A stretch of 64,000 nucleotides of DNA, taken from Algiphilus sp. (GTDB taxonomy: Bacteria; Pseudomonadota; Gammaproteobacteria; Nevskiales; Nevskiaceae). A program made the translations under genes and the position numbers. The notes under the pieces were generated by a model that was given only the letters and a program-made list of their open reading frames with translations, made no database searches and was not told the DNA's origin. The stretch's first letter is position 1. Each line of letters opens with the position of its first letter. The stretch covers positions 62,001-126,000 of the forward strand of contig NZ_JAGLEJ010000040.1 in NCBI RefSeq assembly GCF_023145115.1. Reading direction: 5' to 3'. Shown one piece after another: positions 1-6,879 of this stretch.

Positions 1-57
1 CGGTCTGCCGACTCGCTACTACGATCTGGCTTGGACAGATATGAAAGGAGAAAGGCA

Positions 58-378
58 ATGGGCAGAATCACCTTCATCGCGCACGACAGCACCGAGCATG
101 TCGCTGACTTCGACGCCGGCGCTTCCCTGATGCAAGTTGCAGTCGATAACGCGATCCCCGGCATCGACGGGGACTGCGGTGGGGAATGTGCCTGTGGCAC
201 TTGCCACGTCATCGTCGCGGACGAGTGGTTCGACAAGACCGGCGTGCTCGGTTATGACGAAGAGCAGATGCTGTCCATGACCCCTGAGCGAGCGAGAACC
301 TCGCGTCTGGGCTGTCAGGTCAACACCACAGAGGCGATGGACGGCATGACCGTTCGCCTGCCTGAATTCCAAATGTGA
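58..378 (+). CDS. [2Fe-2S] ferredoxin, P450 electron donor
   Basis: Adrenodoxin/putidaredoxin-type ferredoxin of 106 residues that should carry single electrons from a reductase to the P450 encoded next. The cluster ligands are visible as a C-x5-C-x2-C arrangement around residues 41-50 (GGECACGTCH), with the fourth cysteine near residue 87 (RLGCQ). The start at 58 is preferred over an upstream in-frame start at 31 because AGGAG lies just upstream. The stop overlaps an alternative GTG start of the P450 and is 14 bases from its preferred ATG, so the two form one transcription unit. No ferredoxin reductase is visible; it is probably encoded upstream or elsewhere. Family assignment is firm; the partner is inferred from adjacency. 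Confidence 0.93.
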   Translation: MGRITFIAHDSTEHVADFDAGASLMQVAVDNAIPGIDGDCGGECACGTCHVIVADEWFDKTGVLGYDEEQMLSMTPERARTSRLGCQVNTTEAMDGMTVRLPEFQM

Positions 379-392
379 GCACGGAGGACGCC

Positions 393-1811
393 ATGTCAAC
401 ACAAACCCAGTCAATGGATGCAATCCAGACCCGAGTCGTCAATGCCACCTCCCGGGTGGTGCCGATGCACTGGCAGATCCGGGGGCTGAAGGCGTTGGTC
501 AACGTCAAGAAGAAACTTGTCGGCCCGCGGCGACCGGCCCCCAACTTCGTAGAAGCACCGGTTCCCGATGTCACCACACTGGCGCTCGATGAGGTCGACC
601 TCAGCAACCCCTTCCTGTACCGGCAGGGCGAGTGGGGCCCCTATTTCAAGCGGCTGCGCGACGAGGCCCCGGTGCACTACCTGAAGAACAGTCCGTTCGG
701 GCCGTTCTGGTCGGTGACGCGCTACGAGGACATCCTGTTCGTGGACAAGCATCACGAACTCTTCTCCTCGGAGCCGTTCATCATCCTGGGCGATCCCCCG
801 GAGGGGCTGTCGGTGGAGATGTTCATCGCGATGGACCCGCCCAAGCATGACGTGCAGCGCCGCTCGGTCCAGGGCGTGGTCGCACCGCAGAACCTGAAGG
901 AGATGGAAGGGCTGATCCGCCTGCGCACCGGGGAGGTGCTCGACAGCCTGCCCCTGGGTGAACCCTTCAACTGGGTGCCAGCGGTCTCGAAGGAGTTGAC
1001 GGGCCGCATGCTGGCCACCCTGCTGGACTTCCCGTACGAGGAACGGCACAAGCTGATCGACTGGTCCGACCGATTGGCAGGCAATGCGGCGGCGACCGGC
1101 GGCGAGTTCGACGATGAAGAGAACATGTTCGAAGCGGCCGCTGACATGGCCTGGGCTTTCTCCCAGCTGTGGCGCGACAAGGAGGCCCGTCGGGCTGCGG
1201 GCGAAGCGCCTGGATTCGACCTGATCAGCATGTTGCAGAGCAACGACGACACGAAGAGCATGATCAATCGCCCGATGGAGTTCATCGGCAACCTGGGACT
1301 GCTCATCGTTGGCGGCAATGACACCACGCGCAACAGCATGAGCGGTGGCGTGCTCGCCATGAATCAGTTCCCGGAGGAATTCGACAAGCTGAAGGCGAAC
1401 CCGGACCTGATTCCGAACATGGTCTCCGAGATCATCCGCTGGCAGACCCCGTTGGCGCACATGCGGCGGGTGGCCACGCAGGATGTGGAACTGAATGGCC
1501 AGACCATCCGGCAGGGCGATCGCGTGGTGATGTGGTTTGCTTCGGGCAATCGCGACGAACGCAAGTTCGACAATCCCGATGCCTTCATCATCGATCGCAA
1601 GGACGCGCGAAACCATCTGTCGTTCGGCTACGGCATCCACCGCTGCATGGGCAACCGTCTGGCCGAATTGCAGTTGCGCATCCTGTGGGAAGAACTGCTC
1701 AAGCGCTTCGACAAGATCGAAGTTGTCGGTGAGCCCGAACGGGTACAGTCCAACTTCGTGCGCGGCTACTCCGAGCTGATGGTCAAGCTGACGCCCAAGG
1801 GCAAGGGCTGA
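393..1811 (+). CDS. Cytochrome P450, CYP153 family alkane terminal hydroxylase
   Basis: Soluble class I bacterial P450 of 472 residues. I-helix oxygen-binding motif GGNDTTR, K-helix ExxR in EIIRWQTP, and heme-thiolate loop SFGYGIHRCMGNRLAE with the proximal cysteine are all present. The whole sequence reads like CYP153A enzymes of Marinobacter and Alcanivorax (NPFLYRQG, IAMDPPKHDVQR, NRDERKFDNPD), which hydroxylate the terminal methyl of medium-chain n-alkanes or fatty acids. ATG at 393 is preferred because GGAGG sits 5 bases upstream; a GTG at 375 in the same frame would add six residues and overlap the ferredoxin stop. It is paired with the upstream ferredoxin. Family level is near certain; chain-length preference cannot be read from sequence. 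Confidence 0.95.
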   Translation: MSTQTQSMDAIQTRVVNATSRVVPMHWQIRGLKALVNVKKKLVGPRRPAPNFVEAPVPDVTTLALDEVDLSNPFLYRQGEWGPYFKRLRDEAPVHYLKNSPFGPFWSVTRYEDILFVDKHHELFSSEPFIILGDPPEGLSVEMFIAMDPPKHDVQRRSVQGVVAPQNLKEMEGLIRLRTGEVLDSLPLGEPFNWVPAVSKELTGRMLATLLDFPYEERHKLIDWSDRLAGNAAATGGEFDDEENMFEAAADMAWAFSQLWRDKEARRAAGEAPGFDLISMLQSNDDTKSMINRPMEFIGNLGLLIVGGNDTTRNSMSGGVLAMNQFPEEFDKLKANPDLIPNMVSEIIRWQTPLAHMRRVATQDVELNGQTIRQGDRVVMWFASGNRDERKFDNPDAFIIDRKDARNHLSFGYGIHRCMGNRLAELQLRILWEELLKRFDKIEVVGEPERVQSNFVRGYSELMVKLTPKGKG

Positions 1812-1832
1812 GGCGCGGCGCAGCCAATCCGC

Positions 1833-1905
1833 ATGGTGTCCGGACAATTCGATTCCGTGGTGGTCGGCAGCGGCTCGGTCGGTTGGGCCGCCGCCCACCA
1901 CCTTG
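1833..1905 (+). pseudogene. N-terminal stub of FAD/NAD(P)-binding oxidoreductase, truncated
   Basis: The first ~24 codons encode a beta strand and dinucleotide-binding loop (VVVGSGSVGWAAAHHL) typical of the N-terminus of GMC alcohol dehydrogenases or ferredoxin reductases. Both kinds of gene accompany CYP153 in alkane operons. After about position 1905 the reading continues into unrelated sequence that, on the other strand, is the end of a decayed HD-domain gene, and a stop follows at 2013. The rest of the enzyme was evidently lost or displaced when the mobile region to the right arrived. Which enzyme it was cannot be decided from this stub. Confidence 0.6.
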
Positions 1906-1932
1906 TCAGGAAACGGCCAGTGTTCGGCGCTG

Positions 1933-2494
1933 TCATTCGCAGCCGGGCATCAGACTTTTGCCGAGAATTGTTGCTGTGCTCAGCTGATAGAACTGTTGCA
2001 CAATGTCGACGATAAGGCTCTTTGGGTAGCCGAGTTGCCTGGGGTCGGCAGCCAAGTAGGCAAAGAAGTAGTCCAGAACGCAGACCTGTACTGGAGCGCC
2101 CGCCCGTGACATCCAAGTGGGGGAGCATCAACTGCCGGCCCACGACTTCGTGACTGGCGCCCCCCCTCAACGCCTTTCGGGCGGACGCTCTCGCCCACGG
2201 TCAGGACCTTTTCGACGTCATGCAAAAGCAATCCGATCTGTACGAGTGCGACCGCATTCTCTCGAACGGCATTGTCGCCTCCACCAGCGGCACTACGAGC
2301 GGCAGCATTTCCATCGAATGCGCGAGCAGACCGCCGGGCCACGCGTGATGATGATTCTGGCTGGCCTTGCAACGCATGAACGGGATGCCAATATTCTCAC
2401 GGAGCCGATGCCACCCCCTCACGTATTGGCAAGTCGGGTTAAGAACAAGGAATCCGAGAAGTACGACCGCTACTTGGGAGATGACCTACTAGCT
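1933..2494 (-). pseudogene. OB/HD-domain protein, decayed copy 1
   Basis: Degenerate copy of the gene at 3057-4007. One minus-strand frame holds the first HD-type motif (KASQNHHHAWPGGLLAHS, about 2305-2370). A frameshift near 2265 moves the second motif (IGLLLHDVEKVLTVGESV) to another frame, and the end (QLSTATILGKSLMPGC) stops at 1933. The invariant LHDVGK glycine is changed to Glu. The 5' part is missing, cut at about 2494 by the IS481-family remnant. Similar HHH...LLxHS / LLHDxGK proteins are phosphohydrolases, including relaxase-associated HD proteins of conjugative elements. The active gene would have come from the mobile element; this copy is dead. Confidence 0.75.
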
Positions 2495-2891
2495 GTGTAA
2501 ACCCACCAGGTTGTTCACAGATAAGCCTAGGGCGCTGACGGGTGGCTGGTAGTTCAGGCTGGCATGTGGTCGGTGCCAGTTGTACTGGTGGAGCCAAGCG
2601 GGCAGATGCTCGGTGCGCTGGTCGGCGTTGTCGTAGCTGCGGGCGTAGGCCCATTCGCGCAGGGCGGTCTGGATGAAGCGCTCGGCCTTGCCGTTGGTGC
2701 GTGGGGTGTTAGGGTTTTGTGCGCACGTGGCGGATACCCAGCCGGCGGAGCAACCTGGCGAAGCGTTGGGACTTGTAGCAGGCCCCGTTGTCGGTCATGA
2801 CAGGCTCGATGGTGATGCCGAAGCCCCGGTAGTAGCGGATGGCCTGGATCAGCGCTCGGCAGGCGCTGCGCCCGGTTTCGTCGGCGTGCAC
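2495..2891 (-). mobile_element. IS481-family transposase, truncated and frameshifted
   Basis: Minus-strand reading gives the C-terminal half of a DDE transposase: a strand ending IEPVMTDNGACYKS (second catalytic Asp), then LGIRHVRTKP. One inserted base near 2710 produces a stop, and the adjacent frame continues with TPRTNGKAERFIQTALREW (catalytic Glu region) and NWHRPHASLNYQPPVSALGL to a stop by 2500. Such TNGKAERF...NWHRPH signatures are typical of IS481. The N-terminal half with the first Asp and the HTH is missing, and homology stops abruptly at about 2891. The surviving end begins near 2494 with TGTGTAAACCCACCAGG and interrupts HD copy 1. The element is inactive. Confidence 0.82.
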
Positions 2892-2892
2892 C

Positions 2893-3129
2893 GTGCTCAA
2901 CGCCCTCCGGGACCCGAGATCGCTGGCAGCCCGCGAATTCCTCGCATGGGCCGGGGAAGGTTTCGACCCGAACCGATTCGACCGCCACGCCGCCAATGCC
3001 GCGCTGTCCCGCATTTCATGGAACCGGTGGATTGCGCCGCAAAAGGGTCGCCGGCGCTACCCGGATTGCGCTGGAGGGCTGGATGCGGGCATCAGCCCCC
3101 TGCCGAGATCCATCGCCGTACTGAGCTGA
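2893..3129 (+). pseudogene. C-terminal fragment of pRiA4b ORF-3-like protein
   Basis: An open plus-strand stretch begins at the broken end of the IS481 remnant and reads REFLAWAGEGFDPNRFD followed by AANAAL. The FDPxxFDxxxxNxxL ending is characteristic of pRiA4b ORF-3 family proteins, found on plasmids and integrative elements. Roughly 45 recognisable residues remain, then unrelated sequence up to TGA at 3127. No start codon or N-terminal domain is present, so this is a scrap left by the IS insertion or deletion. Its 3' end overlaps the convergent HD copy 2. The family call rests on this short motif only. Confidence 0.5.
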
Positions 3130-4007
3130 TCGAGCTGCCGCACGACGTCCACGAGGAGACTCTCCGGGTAACCGCGCTGCCTGGGATCGGCAGCCAGGTA
3201 GGCGAAGAGGTAATGCAGAACGCGGGCCTGGTCCGGGGCGAACGATCGGAGTCTCGCCAGGTGAGGGTGCATCAGCTCCAGACCGATGGCTTCGTGCGTC
3301 GGATTGGCTGTCCCAACAGCTATCGGACGAACGCTCTCGCCCACCGTCAGCACCTTGCCGACGTCATGCAGAAGCAGACCGATCTACGTGAGGGGGGTGG
3401 CATCCTCGGCGTCCGGCATCACTGTCTCCACCAGCAACGAAACGAGCGGCAGCATCGCCATCGAATGTGCGAGCAGACCACCGGGCCAAGCGTGGTGATG
3501 ATTCTGGCTGGCCTTGCAGCGCATAAAGGGGGTCCCGCTTCGGGGATCCCTGAGCACATCGCCGAGAAAGCGGCGCAATGGGCCGGTGAGGCCGCACTCA
3601 AAAGCGACCAGCTCATCAAGCCATGACAGCGCCACCACCGGGCATAGCCTGCGGGGTAGCAGCCCTGCGCCTGTTTCGAGGACTTCTCCGCTCACTGGCC
3701 GCAAGCGCTCAACGTGCAGGCATCGGTCGTCGCCCTCGCCACGGAACCGGCCGATCACGAAGACGGGGCCGGGCAATTGAACGTCACCGAGCTGGTGGAG
3801 CCACTCGGGCCAGAGCAGACCAATGACTACGCCGCGGGCATCGTCGAGGACCAGTCGCGCGTAACGCGCTCCATCGGTGCGCTTCTGACGGTGCTGCACC
3901 TCGCTTAGCCAGTACACGCTACCGTGCAAGCCAACAGGCTGTTGGGACAGCCAGCCGAGGTCTCCGCAGGCGAGCTCCGGATGATCACTGCGCCTTGCAG
4001 CGATCAC
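3057..4007 (-). pseudogene. OB/HD-domain protein copy 2, interrupted by an in-frame amber codon
   Basis: A GTG start at 4007 overlaps the stop of the upstream gene by four bases (GTGA), implying translational coupling. Residues ~25-100 look like an OB-fold (HGSVYWLSEVQHRQ, ARLVLDDARGVVIGLLWP), followed by the HD-type motif KASQNHHHAWPGGLLAHS near residue 160. TAG at 3384-3386 ends translation at 207 residues. The same frame then continues IGLLLHDVGKVLTVGESV to a natural stop at 3057. Copy 1 has CAG (Gln) at this position, so the stop is a single C-to-T change. The second metal-binding motif would be lost, so the product is probably inactive. The OB plus HD layout recalls YhaM-like nucleases and relaxase-associated HD proteins; function is not assigned. 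Confidence 0.72.
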
Positions 4008-4336
4008 CGATCCGCCTCCCAGTCATGATCATTGGCAGCCAACCGAGTACTGATCTGACCGGTCAGGCGATCCAGAAGCAGGCTCTCCTCCGGTTGGTAC
4101 TCAGCAGCAGCCTGAAACTCCGGGCAATCGAGCTGTCGGTTGATCCAGTCGATGAGAGCGATCCGATTGTTGGTCTTGCTGCAGTCGCTGACGAAGCAGA
4201 CCAGATCGATGCCTTCCGGTAGGGCTCTGACCTGATTGAGCAACAGGGGGCAGATGCGCGCCGCGCGCCTCCGCAGCTCCACGGCTGTCAGTTCACTGGC
4301 GAGGAGCGCTTCGAGTTCCTTCCTTGTCTTAGCCAT
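4004..4336 (-). CDS. Hypothetical protein of integrative element
   Basis: Predicted 110-residue acidic protein beginning MAKTRKELEALL, with no signal peptide or membrane segment. The start at 4336 is chosen over a longer frame from 4429 because AGGAGG lies 8 bases upstream and the extra N-terminus would be encoded by 10-bp tandem repeats. Helical sequence predominates (LLLNQVRALPEGIDLVCFV), and two cysteines occur mid-protein. I do not recognise the family. It overlaps the following HD-domain gene by four bases, so the two were an operon whose second gene has since died. It lies directly downstream of the integrase on the same strand. Confidence 0.6.
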   Translation of the reverse strand: MAKTRKELEALLASELTAVELRRRAARICPLLLNQVRALPEGIDLVCFVSDCSKTNNRIALIDWINRQLDCPEFQAAAEYQPEESLLLDRLTGQISTRLAANDHDWEADR

Positions 4337-4348
4337 GGTTGCGGCCTC

Positions 4349-4407
4349 CTGAGGCAACCTGAGGCAACCTGAGGCAACCTGAGGCAACCTGAGGCAACCT
4401 GAGGCAA
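4349..4407. repeat. 10-bp tandem repeat, about six units
   Basis: Five perfect units of GAGGCAACCT from 4351 to 4400 plus a partial sixth (GAGGCAAACA), all in direct orientation. They lie between the integrase stop (4422) and the Shine-Dalgarno of the gene starting at 4336. A 10-bp period places every unit on the same face of the helix, as in protein-binding arrays, but slipped-strand expansion is equally possible. Confidence 0.95.
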
Positions 4408-4421
4408 ACAGATTCCGATGA

Positions 4422-5741
4422 TTAGTCATTTACAGCTCCCCGCTTATGTGCCGGCACCGCTTGGCTGGAGGGCCTTGCCCCCTCGTGTTCGGGACTGTCG
4501 ACCCCGCCATTGAGGGCACCGGTCACGAGGGTGTCGAACGCATTTCCGTCCCTGCGCATGAGGTTCGGCACATACCGGCTGTAGGTACGGAAGAGCATTT
4601 CCGTTGTCGAGTGCCCAAGCTGGCGGGCAATCCATTCGGGCGACTCGCCTGCGGCCAGCCAGAGCGTCGCGCAGGTATGACGCATCTGATAGGGCCGGCG
4701 ATACTTGATTCCGAGGTGGCAAAGCAGCGGCTTCCAGACCCGGTTGTTGAAGTTGGTGTTGTTGATCGGCATGCCGTTGCGGGTACGGAAGACGTATTCC
4801 TCGGAGAAGCGCTCGGAAGCGTGGTCGTAGCCTTCCGGACGCTGAGCGATCAACGCTTCGATGACGGGCTGACTCATGTAGATCTCGCGTTGCGAGCCGT
4901 CCGTCTTCGTCTGTTCCGTCCTTCCTCCGATGAAGGTCTCGCGGATCAGGATCTGCCGCCGCTCCCAATCGACATGCTTCCATCTGAGACCGTGCGCCTC
5001 ACCCGACCGGACGCCCGTGAAGAAGCGGAATGTCAAGTAGGGGTGATAGTCCTTGCGCACTCGCGCGAGGATCATTCGCATCTCCACCATCGAGAACGGC
5101 TCGATGTCCTTTCGCCGCAGCTTCAGGCGCTTGATGTTCGTACAGGGATTCTGAAACCCGTACTGGAGTGCGGCCTCATCGAGGACCATGCGGACCACGC
5201 CGACGATTCGATTGATGGTCGATGGGTCGAGGGCACGCCTCTGAGGCCCCTCGACCCCATTCAGATCATCTCCTTCGCGTGACAGCTTGGTCCGGAAATC
5301 CAGGACGAGGGAGCGGTCGATCTCGTTCAACGGAACGTCACCGAAGACGGGAAGCACGTGATGCCTCAGGATCGAGTCCATGGCCACGCGGTAGCTGTGA
5401 CGCCATTCGACCTGCTTGTTTCGCTTCCAGCCTTCCGCGAACTCCGCAAACGCCGGCAACGCCGGTGCTGCATCATCCAGGCCCTGAGCATCCGGCCTTG
5501 CTTGCCCCCGCGTCTCCGCGCCCCGCTGCCCCAGGAACCTTGTCGCCATGGGGCTTCCGGGAAAATAGCGCTCGTACTCGAACCTGCCGAGCGAGATGTC
5601 CGCTTCGATCCGGGTGAGAATCCGCTTCATCTTCTTCCGGTTGGCGGACGTGTCCGTGAATCGCGTGTACTCACGGCAGCGAACGCCTCGAAAGCGAAAA
5701 TCGAAGTAGAGGTAGCCGCTTCGGACATTGATGCTAGCCAT
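4422..5741 (-). CDS. int: Tyrosine site-specific integrase
   Basis: Phage/ICE-type tyrosine recombinase of 439 residues. The N-terminal ~60 residues (INVRSGYLYFDFRFRG) form a DUF3596-type arm-binding domain; residues ~125-240 are the core-binding domain. The catalytic domain shows the first Arg in FFTGVRSGEAHGLRW, a conserved RHTCATLWLAAG box, then LGHSTTEMLFRTYSRYV with the following His and the nucleophilic Tyr. The ATG at 5741 has GGGAGG 7 bases upstream and overlaps the end of the upstream excisionase-like gene by eight bases; a longer frame from 5840 lacks support. It lies 0.9 kb from tRNA-Arg, the presumed target, with which it shares the minus strand. The gene appears intact, unlike most of its cargo. 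Confidence 0.93.
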   Translation of the reverse strand: MASINVRSGYLYFDFRFRGVRCREYTRFTDTSANRKKMKRILTRIEADISLGRFEYERYFPGSPMATRFLGQRGAETRGQARPDAQGLDDAAPALPAFAEFAEGWKRNKQVEWRHSYRVAMDSILRHHVLPVFGDVPLNEIDRSLVLDFRTKLSREGDDLNGVEGPQRRALDPSTINRIVGVVRMVLDEAALQYGFQNPCTNIKRLKLRRKDIEPFSMVEMRMILARVRKDYHPYLTFRFFTGVRSGEAHGLRWKHVDWERRQILIRETFIGGRTEQTKTDGSQREIYMSQPVIEALIAQRPEGYDHASERFSEEYVFRTRNGMPINNTNFNNRVWKPLLCHLGIKYRRPYQMRHTCATLWLAAGESPEWIARQLGHSTTEMLFRTYSRYVPNLMRRDGNAFDTLVTGALNGGVDSPEHEGARPSSQAVPAHKRGAVND

Positions 5742-6081
5742 TGCAGTACCTCCCGGACGCCATCGGAATGCGCTCTGAAGGGCCCAGCCGCCCCATCCCG
5801 TAGGCTCCTTCGCTCTGCAACGCCTCCTCTCCGAGGTCATCCGCAGACCTCTCGCCCAGTCCGCTACTCATTGCGGTCGCCTCGGCGTCACCCGTGGACA
5901 GGCTCATGTCCCTCTCGATCGCCTCCCAGATGAAGAGGATCTTTCGGCGGCCGAAGGGCCGAATGTAATGCACCCCCTCGAGCAGTACCGCGTCGACAAG
6001 CCGGTTTCTGATTGTCCTTGCGTCGTACTTGATGCGAGCAGATAGCTCGGCTGCCGTCAGGTAGGTTCGTGACATACTCAT
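5734..6081 (-). CDS. Excisionase-like small DNA-binding protein
   Basis: Predicted protein of 115 residues. Its first 60 (LTAAELSARIKYDARTIRNR, then a short beta hairpin GVHYIRPFGRRKILFIWEAI) match small winged-helix proteins usually encoded directly before DUF3596-type integrases and taken to be recombination directionality factors. The C-terminal half is low-complexity and acidic, rich in Ala, Gly and Ser. GGAG sits 6 bases before ATG at 6081. Its 3' end overlaps the integrase start, so the two are co-translated. Expression is probably controlled from the divergent region at 6082-6211. Confidence 0.7.
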   Translation of the reverse strand: MSMSRTYLTAAELSARIKYDARTIRNRLVDAVLLEGVHYIRPFGRRKILFIWEAIERDMSLSTGDAEATAMSSGLGERSADDLGEEALQSEGAYGMGRLGPSERIPMASGRYCNG

Positions 6082-6120
6082 AGCTAACTCCAGTCGTTAA
6101 TGTTGGCTTTGTGCTTCGTA

Positions 6121-6138
6121 TGTATCTCATTCGATACA
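6121..6138. promoter_or_regulatory. Candidate operator: perfect inverted repeat in divergent promoter region
   Basis: TGTATC-TCATTC-GATACA is a perfect 6-bp inverted repeat with a 6-bp spacer. It lies in the AT-richer gap between the excisionase/integrase operon (minus) and the HTH regulator (plus). Its size and position fit a repressor operator, most simply for the regulator encoded at 6212-6445. Binding is not shown by the sequence. Confidence 0.5.
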
Positions 6139-6211
6139 CATCCAACCTATACCGACTCTCCAGCCATGCAACCCCGTGCGTGGCGGGCATTTCGACCGAC
6201 TCAGGCCTTCG

Positions 6212-6445
6212 ATGATCCGATTCCGGCTGCGTGAACTGATGGCCGAACGGCAGTTCCAGGAAGGGCGCTTGATCACGGTCAACGAAATCTCGTCCGCGAC
6301 CGGCATTCATCGGATCACGCTATCCCGCATCCTCAACAAGCGCGGATACAACACGCATACGGACAATCTCGACCTGCTCTGCACCTATTTCAAGTGCCGC
6401 ATCGAGCAGCTGATCGAGCACGTTCCTGACGACCACTCGGACTAG
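6212..6445 (+). CDS. XRE/Cro-like HTH transcriptional regulator
   Basis: A 77-residue protein consisting almost entirely of a Cro/CI-type helix-turn-helix of the HTH_26 kind: MIRFRLRELMAERQ, then EISSATGIHRITLSRIL as turn and recognition helix, and the typical DNLDLLCTYFKCRIEQLIEH ending. The start at 6212 matches the usual family N-terminus; a GTG at 6176 would add 12 residues but has no better ribosome-binding site. Divergent from the excisionase-integrase pair, it most likely represses that promoter and is the island's surviving regulator. Confidence 0.82.
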   Translation: MIRFRLRELMAERQFQEGRLITVNEISSATGIHRITLSRILNKRGYNTHTDNLDLLCTYFKCRIEQLIEHVPDDHSD

Positions 6446-6494
6446 TCCCCGGTCCCGGGGGATGCAGTCATTCCCGGACACGCGCCCTTCTGGC

Positions 6495-6533
6495 TGGTCC
6501 CGGATGGTCCCCAGGTGGTCCCCTGCTGGTCTC
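6495..6533. repeat. Four helically phased TGGTCCC repeats near the integration site
   Basis: TGGTCCC occurs at 6495, 6505 and 6516, with TGGTCTC at 6527, giving spacings of 10, 11 and 11 bases, about one helical turn. They lie between the regulator stop and the tRNA-Arg terminator, inside the putative att region of the element. Arm-type integrase sites or excisionase sites are commonly short direct repeats placed like this; that role is inference. Confidence 0.55.
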
Positions 6534-6607
6534 AAGCGTCTTGAGCCGCGCTCGGCTTCGCTGAGGGATGCATTCACATCGCGGACTCAGCGGGGACCTC
6601 AAAGCAA

Positions 6608-6643
6608 AGAGCCCGATCCGGCTGGCAGCCAGGATCGGGCTCT
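6608..6643 (-). terminator. Intrinsic terminator after tRNA-Arg
   Basis: A 12-bp perfect stem (AGAGCCCGATCC with GGATCGGGCTCT) with an inner GGCT/AGCC stem. On the minus strand it is followed by a T-rich run (TTTGCTTT). It begins 13 bases past the CCA end of tRNA-Arg and is well placed to terminate it. Confidence 0.8.
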
Positions 6644-6655
6644 AAGTCATTGATT

Positions 6656-6732
6656 TGGCGCGCCCGGCAGGATTCGAACCTGCGACCTTCGGCTTCGGAG
6701 GCCGACACTCTATCCAGCTGAGCTACGGGCGC
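6656..6732 (-). tRNA. tRNA-Arg (anticodon CCG)
   Basis: A complete 77-base cloverleaf on the minus strand: acceptor GCGCCCG pairs with CGGGCGC, the D arm contains AGCTCAGCTGGATAGAG, the anticodon stem TCGGC/GCCGA encloses loop CTCCGAA with anticodon CCG, and the T arm contains GGTTCGAATCC. Discriminator G is followed by an encoded CCA. The gene reads CGG codons. Its 3' end faces the integrase 0.9 kb away, so it is the probable attachment gene of the element and is intact, as expected when integration restores the 3' end. Confidence 0.97.
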
Positions 6733-6775
6733 TTTGACTGCATCACTGTAACGCGACGAAGGAGATGACTCGTGC

Positions 6776-6815
6776 CTTCGGAGGCCGACACTCTATCCAG
6801 CTGAGCTACAGGCGC
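6776..6815 (-). repeat. 5' half-copy of tRNA-Arg
   Basis: Forty bases repeat the 5' part of tRNA-Arg (6693-6732) with one mismatch, running from the acceptor 5' strand through the anticodon loop and stopping just after the anticodon stem begins. No variable loop, T arm or 3' acceptor strand follows, so it cannot make a tRNA. It lies 43 bases upstream of the functional gene in the same orientation. It may be the remains of a tandem tRNA gene or of recombination within the anticodon region. Confidence 0.9.
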
Positions 6816-6879
6816 AGCGCGCAGGCATGATACCGCGTGGCCGCGCAGCGAGACAGCGCGACAGGGAATCGACCGGCGG

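Noticed and set aside
411..1901. 496-codon minus-strand frame across the P450
   Set aside because: His/Gln/Arg-rich antisense shadow; the plus strand encodes an intact P450.
1812..1960. Left attachment site of the island (repeat of the tRNA-Arg 3' end)
   Set aside because: No copy of the tRNA 3' sequence was found near the left homology break, so the true left end cannot be placed here.
3384..3386. Pyrrolysine or recoded amber codon in the HD gene
   Set aside because: The other copy has an ordinary Gln codon here, and both copies carry further signs of decay, so a nonsense mutation is simpler.
4349..4407. CRISPR array
   Set aside because: The units are 10 bp and directly adjacent with no spacers; no cas genes are present.
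6776..6815. Second tRNA-Arg gene
   Set aside because: Only the 5' half is present; no T arm or 3' acceptor strand follows, so it cannot fold as a tRNA.
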